From Peribacillus folii (lineage in GTDB: Bacteria; Bacillota; Bacilli; Bacillales; DSM-1321), in the NCBI RefSeq assembly GCF_030271255.1, contig NZ_JASJOM010000005.1:1-64000 (forward strand): DNA of 64,000 bases, in the 5' to 3' direction. How positions within the stretch are numbered: the first letter of the stretch is position 1; every line of letters begins with the position of its first letter. The position numbers were made by a program, and so were the translations under genes. Shown in pieces: positions 26,477 through 35,169 of the stretch. The notes below the pieces were generated by a model. That model saw nothing but the letters and a program-made list of their open reading frames with translations, did no database searches and was not told where the DNA came from.

Positions 26477-27142
26477 ATGAATCCTGGCTTTGTGCCCGAT
26501 AACAAAAACCTAAAGAAATCAAGCGGTACCCCGAATCTCTTTTTTGACTCTAGAGCTAATGTTTTCTTCGAGCGCGATCGTGATAATATCGCTTATGAAG
26601 TCACCTCGACCCAGTTACCGGCAATGGTCGGCGGGGCATTTGTGGACCTGTATCTGACCAAGGGACACATACGGGAGCCTCATTGGCATCCGAATGCCTG
26701 GGAGCTGGATGTGGTGGTATCCGGCGAGGCCCTTGTCTCCATCGTTGATTCAGATACGAAGAAATTGCATAACTATGTAGCCAAGCCTGGTCAGGTCGTC
26801 TTCATTCCGATGGCTTGGTGGCATTGGATCAGACCCGTTTCACAAGAGCTGCATCTCCATCTCTTTTTTAACAATGATCAATTCGAAACGGCTGAAGGTT
26901 CCGACATGTTACGTCTGACGCCGCCAGAGGTTTTCCAGCTTTCCTATGGCGTCGATGCAGAGAAAATCGCCGATACATTGGCACCCATTAATGAGTCTGT
27001 CGTCATCGGGCCACCTGGAACCGATACGAAAAACCATGCTCCGCACGATCCGAACCGTATCGAACCAGCAAACTGGGAATGGCCGCATGGAAAAGGGGAT
27101 GGAATAACGATCACCATCAATGATAAACCGATCGATTACTAA
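26477..27142 (+). CDS. Single-domain cupin related to oxalate decarboxylase
   Basis: A 221-residue cupin. The metal motif 1 is EPHWHPNAWELDVVVSG (about residues 69-85, with His-x-His and Glu ligands) and motif 2 is GQVVFIPMAWWHWIRP. The HWHPNAWE form is that of oxalate decarboxylases and other germin-like bicupins, but only one cupin domain is present, so decarboxylase activity is uncertain. A C-terminal tail has IEPANWEWPHGKGDGITI. I start at ATG 26477, 9 bases after AAGGAGG. Confidence 0.82.
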   Translation: MNPGFVPDNKNLKKSSGTPNLFFDSRANVFFERDRDNIAYEVTSTQLPAMVGGAFVDLYLTKGHIREPHWHPNAWELDVVVSGEALVSIVDSDTKKLHNYVAKPGQVVFIPMAWWHWIRPVSQELHLHLFFNNDQFETAEGSDMLRLTPPEVFQLSYGVDAEKIADTLAPINESVVIGPPGTDTKNHAPHDPNRIEPANWEWPHGKGDGITITINDKPIDY

Positions 27143-27212
27143 TGGAAGATATTCGGTATGGCTGCCCATGCCTTTTTCTTATGGTTGTTGTTGGGTATTT
27201 TACTCCACAGAA

Positions 27213-27236
27213 AAAAAGGCTGCCGCAGCAGCCCTC
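27213..27236 (-). terminator. Terminator of a small membrane protein gene
   Basis: GGCTGC / GCAGCC stem with a 4-base loop, followed on the minus strand by seven T residues; it is 14 bases after the stop at 27250 and supports that gene being real. Confidence 0.75.
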
Positions 27237-27249
27237 ACCTTTTCGTCTC

Positions 27250-27438
27250 TCACCTGAATCCTCTGAAGAAAAGCAAAATGATGACCGAGATGATCAACCC
27301 GATAAATAATAAAGGCCCGATGCCTGAACTGTACACGAAGTATACCGTAATATGGCGAAAGGCCATCACAACAAGGTATAGAAATAACAGGATGCACAAA
27401 ATAATGACCAGAGCGGTGTTTTTATTCCGATACAACAT
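27250..27438 (-). CDS. Small two-helix membrane protein
   Basis: A 62-residue product with two helices (about 9-27 and 36-57) and the C terminus LLFFRGFR. I know no family. The start codon ATG at 27438 has only a weak GGGG upstream. A clean terminator 14 bases downstream on the same strand argues for a real gene. Confidence 0.5.
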   Translation of the reverse strand: MLYRNKNTALVIILCILLFLYLVVMAFRHITVYFVYSSGIGPLLFIGLIISVIILLFFRGFR

Positions 27439-27578
27439 AACCAGCCCCAATTTACGCGCTTTATTTACAAGAAGGCCAACAGCAGCATTCCGTTAAGAAA
27501 TAATATGCCGCCACCATTTTGTACTATTCTGTAAGATTTCGCACGCTCGCCGAAAAACTCCTTGCTGCTTCAAAAAGA

Positions 27579-27604
27579 ACACGGGCTCCCGCAGCAGCCC
27601 GTGT
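27579..27604 (-). terminator. Terminator of the ASCH-domain gene
   Basis: ACACGGGCT / AGCCCGTGT stem with an 8-base loop, followed on the minus strand by TTCTTTTT; 97 bases beyond the stop at 27702. Confidence 0.7.
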
Positions 27605-27701
27605 CCATCCATTACAATCTAGGGTCTACAGGGTCCGACTCCATGGCCAGCGTCCCCAAGACACATTCGTGTACCCGCTCTTTTACATATGAAGTCAGAG
27701 A

Positions 27702-28166
27702 TTATCTAGAGTCGTTACTCTTCACATGTATCAATTCAAACCGCTCACAAACAAGGAGCATATCTTCTTTAAAGGTGTGGCCGATTTTGTGCAGTTCTTC
27801 TTTAAAAAATTGTTCATGTGCATTCCACCAGTAGGTATACGTACCATCGCCTTCGCCTTCTGCAATCGCGAACTCCTCGCTCACTTCATTCATCGGTACT
27901 ACTTCGACATTCACTGTTCGTATGATCGCTAAAGGAATGTCCTCGCTGCTTAAAATAATGCTGTAATCGCCTGCGGACGGCAATGGTTCATTTTCTTCTT
28001 CATAAAAAACATGACCGGAGCACGTGGCCGTTTTTATCCCATCGATCACCAATTGTGCCAGCTGATCGGGATCAGCGCCGAATGGCCACGCACTGACTGA
28101 TTTTGGCATTTCCGTGCCTTTCCCTTCCCAAAATTCATGCCAATATCGTTTCGCTTGCGAATTCAT
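27702..28166 (-). CDS. ASCH domain-containing protein
   Basis: A 154-residue ASCH (PUA-like) protein. N-terminal YWHEFWEGKGTEMPKSVSAWPFG and KTATCSGHVFYEEENEPLPSAGDYSIIL, then a basic-acidic C-terminal WWNAHEQFFKEEL; this is the standard bacterial ASCH arrangement. Such proteins are predicted to bind RNA or nucleosides (some are amidohydrolases acting on N4-acetylcytidine). The GAGGAGGGAATCATCAC site precedes the ATG. Two further short enzyme genes lie upstream on the same strand. Confidence 0.88.
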   Translation of the reverse strand: MNSQAKRYWHEFWEGKGTEMPKSVSAWPFGADPDQLAQLVIDGIKTATCSGHVFYEEENEPLPSAGDYSIILSSEDIPLAIIRTVNVEVVPMNEVSEEFAIAEGEGDGTYTYWWNAHEQFFKEELHKIGHTFKEDMLLVCERFELIHVKSNDSR

Positions 28167-28190
28167 GTGATGATTCCCTCCTCGTGCAGC

Positions 28191-28649
28191 TTATCCTTCC
28201 TGCATTCGTTCCCATTCACTTAAATACATCCGTGTCATGATCTTTTTGCGGTTTTCCAGCTTGCAAATGAGCTCCAAGCTATTGCCGTCCGGGTCATTGA
28301 AGTGGATTTTTGCATGTGCATAGTCCCCATGTGGCATCACGAAGGGCTCGACCGGCTCAAATCCAAAAGCCTCCCTTGGCTGATAGCCCTTGCCTTCCAG
28401 CCATGCGACAGACCGCTTCAAATCTTCCAAGGAAACTTGAAAAGCAATGTGACGCAACGAAGGATGATACTCCACCTCCGCTTTTTCCGTTTCCCAAAGA
28501 CCGAGCCAGCTTTTATCTTTTTCAATCCATAAAAAGGCCAAATTGTCTTCCACCTTGTGATCCAGCTGCAAGCCAAGTGCTTCATAAAATGCTATCGAAC
28601 GATTCAAATCACGCACGGGTAAATGGGCTTCATATAATCCTTTTATCAT
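28191..28649 (-). CDS. VOC family (glyoxalase-fold) protein
   Basis: A 152-residue vicinal-oxygen-chelate protein with the paired beta-alpha-beta pattern: AHLPVRDLNRSIAFYEALGLQL at the start and HAKIHFNDPDGNSLELIC near residue 112-129, which supplies the metal-binding His and Glu. The family includes glyoxalases, dioxygenases and fosfomycin or bleomycin resistance proteins; I cannot tell which. AAGGAGGAGG precedes the ATG. Confidence 0.85.
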   Translation of the reverse strand: MIKGLYEAHLPVRDLNRSIAFYEALGLQLDHKVEDNLAFLWIEKDKSWLGLWETEKAEVEYHPSLRHIAFQVSLEDLKRSVAWLEGKGYQPREAFGFEPVEPFVMPHGDYAHAKIHFNDPDGNSLELICKLENRKKIMTRMYLSEWERMQEG

Positions 28650-28664
28650 GCAAACACCTCCTCC

Positions 28665-29123
28665 TTAAAGCTTCAGCTTCAGCTTCAGCCCTTCATGAGT
28701 GGCCGTGAATCCTAAGCGTTCATAAAAACGCAGCGTATTCGCGCGCTTTTTATCTGTCGTCAGCTGGATGATGTGGCATCCGCGCTCTTTGGCACGCTCG
28801 ATTGCATATTGGATCAGCTTGCTTCCAATCCCCTTCCCCCGCTCGGAAGCTGCCGTCCGAACGCCTTCGATCGTAGCCCGCCAGCCGCCTTGATGCGTAA
28901 GATGAGGGGTGAAGGTGATCTGTTGCACCCCAACGATTCGCCCATCGAGGCAGGCCACGATCAATTCATTGTTTTTGTCGGAATCGATGGATCGAAAGGC
29001 TTCGAGATAGCTATCCGGAAGCGGGTGCTCATATCGCTCCCGCTCCCTGCCCAATACATCGTCCGCAAGCAGCTGCACGATTTCGTTTAAGTCCTTCGCT
29101 TCTGCATTCCTGAATGTGACCAT
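28665..29123 (-). CDS. GNAT family N-acetyltransferase
   Basis: A 152-residue acetyltransferase beginning MVTFRNAEAKDLNEIVQLL. The acetyl-CoA loop is GVRTAASERGKGIGSKLIQY (about 99-118), with the C-terminal NTLRFYERLGF. A longer frame extends to 29399 but its first 92 codons overlap the SDR gene in another frame; GGAGGG lies 5 bases before the ATG used here. The C-terminus reads KLKLKL from a 6-base repeat. Substrate unknown. Confidence 0.88.
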   Translation of the reverse strand: MVTFRNAEAKDLNEIVQLLADDVLGRERERYEHPLPDSYLEAFRSIDSDKNNELIVACLDGRIVGVQQITFTPHLTHQGGWRATIEGVRTAASERGKGIGSKLIQYAIERAKERGCHIIQLTTDKKRANTLRFYERLGFTATHEGLKLKLKL

Positions 29124-29198
29124 ATGATCCCTCCGTTCCGTTATAACTTCTCCTAATCCTTCGCCGTTCCCTCTTTTTCTGTTAAGCTTCCATAAAAA

Positions 29199-29232
29199 AA
29201 GACATCTGCAAACAGCCATTTGCAGATGTCTT
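29199..29232 (-). terminator. Terminator of the SDR gene
   Basis: A perfect 14-bp stem AAGACATCTGCAAA / TTTGCAGATGTCTT with a 6-base loop, followed on the minus strand by a T7 tract; 7 bases beyond the stop at 29239. Confidence 0.9.
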
Positions 29233-29238
29233 ACTCTT

Positions 29239-29997
29239 TTAATAGGCGCTCCATCCTGCATCCGCCGTGATGACGGTGCCATTGACGAAGCTTGCATCCT
29301 CCGAAGCCAGGAATAAAGCGATTTTCGCGATTTCCTCAGGTTTTCCATTGCGGGGGTTGATGGCCATTCCCAATTGCTGACGAGATGCACCGAAGCCATT
29401 GATATTCGTCATGCTTGAGCCGATATTGGTTTCAACTCCGCCCGGCGCTATCGCATTGCAGCGTATGCCCTTGTCCGCATACATGAAGCCCGTGTTTTTC
29501 GTGAAGCCCACGACTGCGTGCTTCGATGCCGTGTAAGCCCCGCCGGCACGTGCGCCATGCAGACCGCCGGCGGAAGCGATATTGATGATGACGCCTGCTT
29601 GCTTTTCCAAAAAGATCGGCAGCACTTTTCGAGTCGAACGCATCACGCTTGTCGTATTGATGGCAAAAATCCGCTCCCATTTAGCATCTTCAATATCCCC
29701 TGCCGGTTCCATGCCATCCATGATGCCTGCGTTATTCACAAGAATATCCACCGTGCCGTACTTAGCAACCGCCGTATCGATCAAATGCTGAATATCTTCT
29801 TCCAATGCGACATTCGTCTTAATTGCAAAAGCAACCCCGCCTGCCGCTTTTATTTCTTCAGCCGTTTCATTCGCACCATCCAGATTCACATCCGATACGA
29901 CGACTTTGGCACCTTCTCCAGCATAAAGGATTGCAATTTGTTTACCCATGCCTGAAGCCGCACCAGTCACGACGGCAACCTTGTCCTGTAGTTTCAT
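29239..29997 (-). CDS. SDR family oxidoreductase
   Basis: A 252-residue short-chain dehydrogenase. The cofactor loop is VVTGAASGMGKQ (about 9-20), followed by DVNLDG (residue 37-42), the NNAG motif (about 88-91) and the catalytic Ser in NIASAGG with YTASKHA (about 155-161). The Asp after beta-2 suggests NAD over NADP. GGGGGAGATTGG precedes the ATG. It is divergent from a TetR gene that probably controls it; substrate unknown. Confidence 0.92.
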   Translation of the reverse strand: MKLQDKVAVVTGAASGMGKQIAILYAGEGAKVVVSDVNLDGANETAEEIKAAGGVAFAIKTNVALEEDIQHLIDTAVAKYGTVDILVNNAGIMDGMEPAGDIEDAKWERIFAINTTSVMRSTRKVLPIFLEKQAGVIINIASAGGLHGARAGGAYTASKHAVVGFTKNTGFMYADKGIRCNAIAPGGVETNIGSSMTNINGFGASRQQLGMAINPRNGKPEEIAKIALFLASEDASFVNGTVITADAGWSAY

Positions 29998-30181
29998 CCA
30001 ATCTCCCCCATTCAGTCAATTTCCAAATACGAAATTTAGTGTACAGATGTTCATTAACTTCTTACCTATATAGTATAATTAGTTTCAATAAGGTTATACA
30101 ATCAGCAAATGCAGCCCATGATGTTGAACAATCAACACGAAAGCGGCATTTTGCTCATTATCGCAGCAAGGGGTGAGGAAA

Positions 30182-30808
30182 ATGGCTACGTCTAACTCGG
30201 GAATTGATAGAAGGATCAGGAAATCCAAAAAGACTTTAAAGGATTCCCTCATCGCGCTGATGAAGAGTAAGGATTTCAGGGAAATAACAATCACTGACAT
30301 CGTGGAGCTCGCAGACCTGAATCGCGGTACCTTCTATAAACACTACCAATACAAAGAAGAGCTGCTTGAAGAGGTGATGGAGGATGTCATCGCCGATTTG
30401 ATCATCTCCTACCGGGAGCCTTATAAACATGTCGATGTATTCACCATCAATGAGCTCTCGGTTTCCGTGATCAAAATCTTTGAACATGTCGCTAACTTTG
30501 CCGACATCTACACACTCGTACTAAAGTCGAATGCCTTGCCGACATTACATGATCGGATTTGTGAGGAATTGAAGAAGCTCCCATTGGAGGATCTGGAGGA
30601 TTACCGGCCGAACCCTAAGATCAATAAAGAACTTGCCTCCAGCTATCAGGCTTATGCCATTTTGGGCATGATCATCGAATGGGTCAACACGGATTTTAAA
30701 TATAGCGCAGAATATATGGCGGAGCAATTACTTGAAATCATCACGAACAAGCCTGTTAATGCTGTTTATAAAATAAGCAAAACATGTAAAGCGGGCCCAC
30801 AGGAATAA
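30182..30808 (+). CDS. TetR/AcrR family regulator next to SDR
   Basis: A 208-residue regulator. The helix-turn-helix is at about residues 11-57 (KKTLKDSLIALMKSKDFREITITDIVELADLNRGTFYKHY in part), and the C-terminal domain is of the TetR_C_7/dihydroxyacetone-regulator type. I use ATG 30182 with AAGGGG 8 bases upstream; the GTG at 30173 is too close to it. It is divergent from the SDR gene, with 184 bases between, suggesting regulation of that gene. Confidence 0.85.
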   Translation: MATSNSGIDRRIRKSKKTLKDSLIALMKSKDFREITITDIVELADLNRGTFYKHYQYKEELLEEVMEDVIADLIISYREPYKHVDVFTINELSVSVIKIFEHVANFADIYTLVLKSNALPTLHDRICEELKKLPLEDLEDYRPNPKINKELASSYQAYAILGMIIEWVNTDFKYSAEYMAEQLLEIITNKPVNAVYKISKTCKAGPQE

Positions 30809-30853
30809 GAGGCATGCAACGAGCAACGAGCACCCCTCTTATTCCGACCAAAA

Positions 30854-31117
30854 CTAGACGCGCACCTTTTTCCCGATCATGAACGATATAAAAGCGAAGA
30901 TGATGAGAAAAAAGGATAGGAACCCATACGCTGCCCCTTCGAATCCCCTAATGTGAACATATCCGATATAAAATAAGGTGAAAGCAGCCATCATCGTCAG
31001 GATCCCTGGCAGCTTTTTCAAGAAGGGAGATACGCCTCTTTTACAAAGCCACGAAGTAAGGGTCAATATGATCATCCCGGGTATGAGGGCCAGCAGCAAC
31101 GGCACGAACATCATCAT
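30854..31117 (-). CDS. Small three-helix membrane protein, YesK-like
   Basis: An 87-residue product with three helices (about 3-22, 33-53 and 58-80) and a basic end KKVRV. The layout recalls YesK family proteins but the match is weak. I start at the ATG 8 bases after AAAGGGG; a GTG at 31126 overlaps that site. Function unknown. Confidence 0.6.
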   Translation of the reverse strand: MMMFVPLLLALIPGMIILTLTSWLCKRGVSPFLKKLPGILTMMAAFTLFYIGYVHIRGFEGAAYGFLSFFLIIFAFISFMIGKKVRV

Positions 31118-31204
31118 CCTATCCACCCCTTTCTCTTATTTTAGCACATTTTACCAGCAAACAACCATCAATAGCCGATTGGAGCCAACCACTCATATCC
31201 GCAT

Positions 31205-31999
31205 TTAGTGGTGGTTTTTCACGAAGATGGAGTACATAACAGGCTCCCCGAATCCCAACCGATCTGCCAGCTTCATCGATGCAAGGTTTTCAACATCGCA
31301 ATCCCAGCGAGGAAGCATTCCATTCCTCAAGCAATGATCAATGAAGGCTTGTGCCGCCTTTTTGGCTACCCCCATTCCCCTGTATTCAGCATTGGTGTAA
31401 ATATCGATTTCGGCGTATACCTTGCCCCTAAAAATCGCCGTACACTCGCTCGCCACTTCCGTTTCTCCTTTCATCACGGAATAGCCAAAACCTTTATCCA
31501 AAAAATGTCCTGCCGACTGCCAAAATCGCTCATAGTATTCATGATCGAACTCCTGGCTTCTTTTTATCGCGGCTCCATCCAGCCTCCGTACAGTGAAGGA
31601 ATTTTGCAGATGGATGTCTGCGCCATCATATCTTTCAGGCTGAAAGGTGAAGGAATAGCGGCTGCTTTGTTTCAGTTCTTTCCTGAAGCAATCAGAGATC
31701 AGCTCATCCCAACCGCCATTTCCCGAAAATAACGTGAATCTCTTCCCTTCTATTAGGTTGGTTCTGCAAACCTTCAGAAAGAGCCCATTGAATGCATCGT
31801 TTGAATTCGCACCGCCAACGAAAGATAAACCTGAATCCGTTCCCACAAAAATCGTTTTGGGCGAATTGAAATCATCTGCAAAAACGAATCCCGGAATGAA
31901 CCGTTCCAGGACCGAGAAAGCAAATGTCGGGCACGGCTCCTTCCTGTCATATAGATAAGGCAACAGCTTTCCAAATTGATTTTTTTCTACTTCCGGCAA
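31205..31999 (-). CDS. GNAT acetyltransferase, large GNAT_acetyltran type
   Basis: A 264-residue acetyltransferase with an N-terminal domain of about 150 residues and a C-terminal GNAT core: AEIDIYTNAEYRGMGVAKKAAQAF (about 206-229, the acetyl-CoA loop) and WDCDVENLASMKLADRLGF (about 238-256). Length fits the GNAT_acetyltran family (about 260). A TTG start follows AAGGAGGGGG. It is preceded on the same strand by a LysR gene 45 bases upstream. Substrate unknown. Confidence 0.8.
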   Translation of the reverse strand: MPEVEKNQFGKLLPYLYDRKEPCPTFAFSVLERFIPGFVFADDFNSPKTIFVGTDSGLSFVGGANSNDAFNGLFLKVCRTNLIEGKRFTLFSGNGGWDELISDCFRKELKQSSRYSFTFQPERYDGADIHLQNSFTVRRLDGAAIKRSQEFDHEYYERFWQSAGHFLDKGFGYSVMKGETEVASECTAIFRGKVYAEIDIYTNAEYRGMGVAKKAAQAFIDHCLRNGMLPRWDCDVENLASMKLADRLGFGEPVMYSIFVKNHH

Positions 32000-32043
32000 T
32001 CTTCTTCCCCCTCCTTCATACTGCAGCCCCTTTGCTTGACAAG

Positions 32044-32964
32044 CTACGTCCTACGGTTCATTTCGGTCTGCTTCAGCCTGGCGGTGTTGACCGCAGAGAA
32101 GTAGTCGATGACAAATAGGCGGAATTGCTGGGCTGCTGGTGTGAAGTAGCGTTTCTCCGACCAGCCCAGTCCAATCGTCCTTTGGCACATCGGCTCGGAA
32201 ATCCGGATTTTATGTGATGATGAGTCCGTTTGGTGCAGCCATGTCAATTCGGATACGAAGGCGACGCCCAGTCCTTTTCTGACAAGATCGGAGATGACAG
32301 CTGGTTCGTCACCTTCAAACGCGATGTGCTGGACAAAGCCGGCCTCGAGGCAAAATTGGTCGGTTAGGCTGCGGAAGCCGAAGCCTGTATTCATGCTGAT
32401 GAACGGTTCATCCTTCACTTCTTTCAATTCGATGCTTTCCCTGCCTGCCAGGCGGTGATTCGGCGGCACGATCAAATATATTTCTTCGGTGATCAGCGGC
32501 TCCCACTTGATGTCGGGTCCTTCAATCGGGACGGAAGAGATGCAATAATCGATTTCGCTTTCGATGAGCAGCTGCTTCATGGATTCTATCGATTTCAGGA
32601 ACTGCTGAAAGCGGACATCCGGGTATTGGGTTAAGAAGGTGCTCAATAAATCCGGGAGGACCCTGGGAATGGTGACGGCAAGCGTAACGTTCCTTTGGTC
32701 TCGAGCAGTCAATGCCTCGATTTCCCGCCTTCCTTCATTCAGCTCGGCAAAAGCCCGTTCGACCCGGTTCAGGAATTGTCTCCCGGCAGCATTGAGCCTG
32801 ATTCTCCGGTGCTCCCTGTCGAATAAGGCGATTCCCAAATCCTCTTCCAGTCGCGATATCGTTTTACTGAGGGAGGGCTGGGCTATTTGAAGCTTTTCGG
32901 CGGCCTTCGTCATATGTTCTAGACGCGCTACGGTTTGAAAATACTGAAGCTGCAATAATTCCAC
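32044..32964 (-). CDS. LysR family transcriptional regulator
   Basis: A 306-residue LysR protein. The winged helix is at 1-60 (MELLQLQYFQTVARLEHMTKAAEKL...SLSKTISRLEEDLGIALFDR) and the effector domain follows from about 90. The GTG at 32964 is chosen since the protein family starts with this MELLQL pattern; the ATG at 32982 would add six residues. No clear ribosome binding site for either. It is divergent from yhgE-like gene, with a 7-4-7 palindrome between, so it probably controls that gene and itself. Confidence 0.85.
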   Translation of the reverse strand: MELLQLQYFQTVARLEHMTKAAEKLQIAQPSLSKTISRLEEDLGIALFDREHRRIRLNAAGRQFLNRVERAFAELNEGRREIEALTARDQRNVTLAVTIPRVLPDLLSTFLTQYPDVRFQQFLKSIESMKQLLIESEIDYCISSVPIEGPDIKWEPLITEEIYLIVPPNHRLAGRESIELKEVKDEPFISMNTGFGFRSLTDQFCLEAGFVQHIAFEGDEPAVISDLVRKGLGVAFVSELTWLHQTDSSSHKIRISEPMCQRTIGLGWSEKRYFTPAAQQFRLFVIDYFSAVNTARLKQTEMNRRT

Positions 32965-33001
32965 TCTTCCCACTCTTTTCATATAGTTTAAAATCTATTA
33001 T

Positions 33002-33019
33002 TACATAACTAATTATGTA
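33002..33019. promoter_or_regulatory. 7-4-7 palindrome between lysR and yhgE-like genes
   Basis: TACATAA-CTAA-TTATGTA, a perfect inverted repeat in the 123-bp divergent region. It contains the T-N11-A form of LysR boxes and lies 37 bases upstream of lysR, the usual place for autoregulation and control of the divergent gene. Confidence 0.55.
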
Positions 33020-33087
33020 TTATACAGCATCTAAAAAAGCCCTTATGATGAAATAATCTCATTTAGTTGGAAAGGGCAGGCTCAATA

Positions 33088-35091
33088 ATGAAAGGTATAC
33101 AACTTGTATTACATGATATTAAAGCAATGTGGATGCACAAACACGGGAGAATCGCATTGATTTTCCTATTGGTCGTTCCTTTGATTTACGCAGGCTTCTT
33201 CCTCGCAGGCTATTGGAATCCTTATGGTCAACTCGATCAGCTTCCCGTAGCTGTGGTCAACCAGGACAAAGGCGCGACAATGGACGATAAACCAATTGAA
33301 GCGGGCGATGATTTCGTTAAGGAATTGAAAAAGCAAAAAGAGTTGGACTTCCATTTCATCTCGCAAAAGGCGGCGGATACCGGGATTAAAGCAGGGACCT
33401 ATTATATGGTCGTAACGATTCCGAAGGATTTTTCCAAAAACGTCACGACATTGATGGATGAAAAACCAAAAACGGCCAAGCTTTTATATACAGTCAATCC
33501 TGGCAAGAACTTCGTTGCCTCACAGATCAGCACGACAGCCGTTGAAAAGATGACGGCAAAAATCAATGCAAGCATAACGAAAGTGTATTCAGAGGGCATT
33601 CTCTCGAAGTTCAAAGATGTTTCAAAAGGCTTGGCGGACGCCGGGAACGGGGCGGAAAAGCTTCACCAGGGAACCGCGGATGCCAAACGCGGAAGTGTCA
33701 AGCTGGCGGAGGGCATACAAGGTTTGAATGATGGTGCACAGAAGCTGAAATCAGGAAGCACCAAGCTTGAGGATGGCCAAGAAGCCTTAACCGATGGGGC
33801 CGCCGCCATAACTGATGGCTCGCAACACTTGTATTCCGGAATGAAGCAGCTTTCGGATGGACATCAATCATTGGAACATGGCATGAACGATCTTAACCAA
33901 GGGGTCAAGAACTGGTCAGCCGCACAGGCAACAGTAAGCAAAGGCCAGGAGCAGGCAGCCGAAACGGCGAATGCGCTAAAATCACAATTGGATGATTATA
34001 GCAAGAGTCATCCCGAAGCCATGAAGGATCAAAACTTCAAGCAGATTCTTGCCCTATCGGAAGGATTATCCAAAGGAGCCGCCACGATGCAGGCCGGTCA
34101 AAAGCAATTGGGCGAGGGTGCTGCCAAAGTGGCGGATGGTCAAGATGCCGTGCAGGCAGGGATGAAAACCTTTGGCGATAAAATGACGCTGGCCTTATCC
34201 GGCGCCAAGCAATTAAACGACGGGTCCGTTGATTTGGCCCATGGATTATCCACCTGGTCAAACGGCTTCTCCAGCTTGCAGGGCGGCATCGACTCACTTG
34301 CCAGCGGCAGCAGCAGCCTGGCAAGCGGCTCGAAGGACCTTCAAAACGGACTAACTTCATTGGAAACAGGCTCGAATCAGTTAGCCATGAAGCTTAATGA
34401 TGCTGCAGACAAAACATCCAGTCTTCAGTATGATGATTCGACCACGTCGATGTTCTCTGAGCCGGTGGAATTGGTCCAATCGAATCTTTCCGAGGTTCCT
34501 AACTATGGAACGGGGATTGCCCCCTACTTCCTGTCTTTAGCCTTTTATGTAGGCGGCATCATGGCTTCCAATATCCTGCCGCTTGGCCGCAGACAAAATC
34601 TCCAGGTTACCGGAACGGTCCATTTCACGAATAAGCTGGGGCTTGTCTATCTAATCGGCCTGGTTCAGGCATTGCTGCTGGATGCAGTCGTCCTGCTTGG
34701 CTTCCACTTGCAAGTCGCAAGTGTCCCTGTATTCATTTTATCAAGCATCATCGTGTCCTTTACCTTCATGACGTTCATTCTCATGCTGGTCACCGTATTC
34801 GGAGTGGTCGGGAAATTCGCGGCCGTCACCCTCCTTGTCTTCCAATTGGCTACCTGCGGCGGGACATTTCCGGGTGAGCTGGGAATGTCCGTGTTGTCGA
34901 CAATCGGTCAATTTTTACCGATGGCCCACTCCCTGCAGGAGCTTCAAGAAGTCATTTCATTAGGAGGCTGGGAAAACCTGCAAACACAGATCGCGATCTT
35001 GCTTGCCTATCTTGTTGCTGCGGCCATCATCGGCTGGATAACCAGTCATATCCAGCATGCAAAAGTGGCTTCCGACAAAGCGATCTCATAA
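33088..35091 (+). CDS. YhgE/Pip-type membrane protein
   Basis: A 667-residue protein with one N-terminal helix (about 17-37), a long extracellular region and about five C-terminal helices (about 485-655), as in YhgE/Pip (phage infection protein) and ABC-2-like MmpL-related exporters. The middle (about 190-440) is built of repeats such as KLHQGTADAKRGSVKLAEG and DGSQHLYSGMKQLSDG, each about 14 residues with D/S-G and L at fixed places, giving a long helical stalk. Pip acts as a phage receptor; here the function is unknown. ATG 33088 follows GGAAAGGGCAGG, though a TTG at 33067 is possible. Divergent from lysR. Confidence 0.85.
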   Translation: MKGIQLVLHDIKAMWMHKHGRIALIFLLVVPLIYAGFFLAGYWNPYGQLDQLPVAVVNQDKGATMDDKPIEAGDDFVKELKKQKELDFHFISQKAADTGIKAGTYYMVVTIPKDFSKNVTTLMDEKPKTAKLLYTVNPGKNFVASQISTTAVEKMTAKINASITKVYSEGILSKFKDVSKGLADAGNGAEKLHQGTADAKRGSVKLAEGIQGLNDGAQKLKSGSTKLEDGQEALTDGAAAITDGSQHLYSGMKQLSDGHQSLEHGMNDLNQGVKNWSAAQATVSKGQEQAAETANALKSQLDDYSKSHPEAMKDQNFKQILALSEGLSKGAATMQAGQKQLGEGAAKVADGQDAVQAGMKTFGDKMTLALSGAKQLNDGSVDLAHGLSTWSNGFSSLQGGIDSLASGSSSLASGSKDLQNGLTSLETGSNQLAMKLNDAADKTSSLQYDDSTTSMFSEPVELVQSNLSEVPNYGTGIAPYFLSLAFYVGGIMASNILPLGRRQNLQVTGTVHFTNKLGLVYLIGLVQALLLDAVVLLGFHLQVASVPVFILSSIIVSFTFMTFILMLVTVFGVVGKFAAVTLLVFQLATCGGTFPGELGMSVLSTIGQFLPMAHSLQELQEVISLGGWENLQTQIAILLAYLVAAAIIGWITSHIQHAKVASDKAIS

Positions 35092-35097
35092 TGAAAG

Positions 35098-35125
35098 GAG
35101 CCGTGTCATTGAAATGGCACGGCTC
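35098..35125 (+). terminator. Terminator after yhgE-like gene
   Basis: GAGCCGTG.CATT / AATG.CACGGCTC stem with one mismatch and a 2-base loop, then TTCGCTTTTTT; 7 bases past the stop. Confidence 0.85.
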
Positions 35126-35169
35126 TTCGCTTTTTTGTATAATGGCAATAAAGTCAGGATGGAGGGCAA

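Noticed and set aside
28665..29399. GNAT protein with a 92-residue N-terminal extension
   Set aside because: The extension overlaps the SDR gene in another frame and has no family match, while GGAGGG lies right before the inner ATG.
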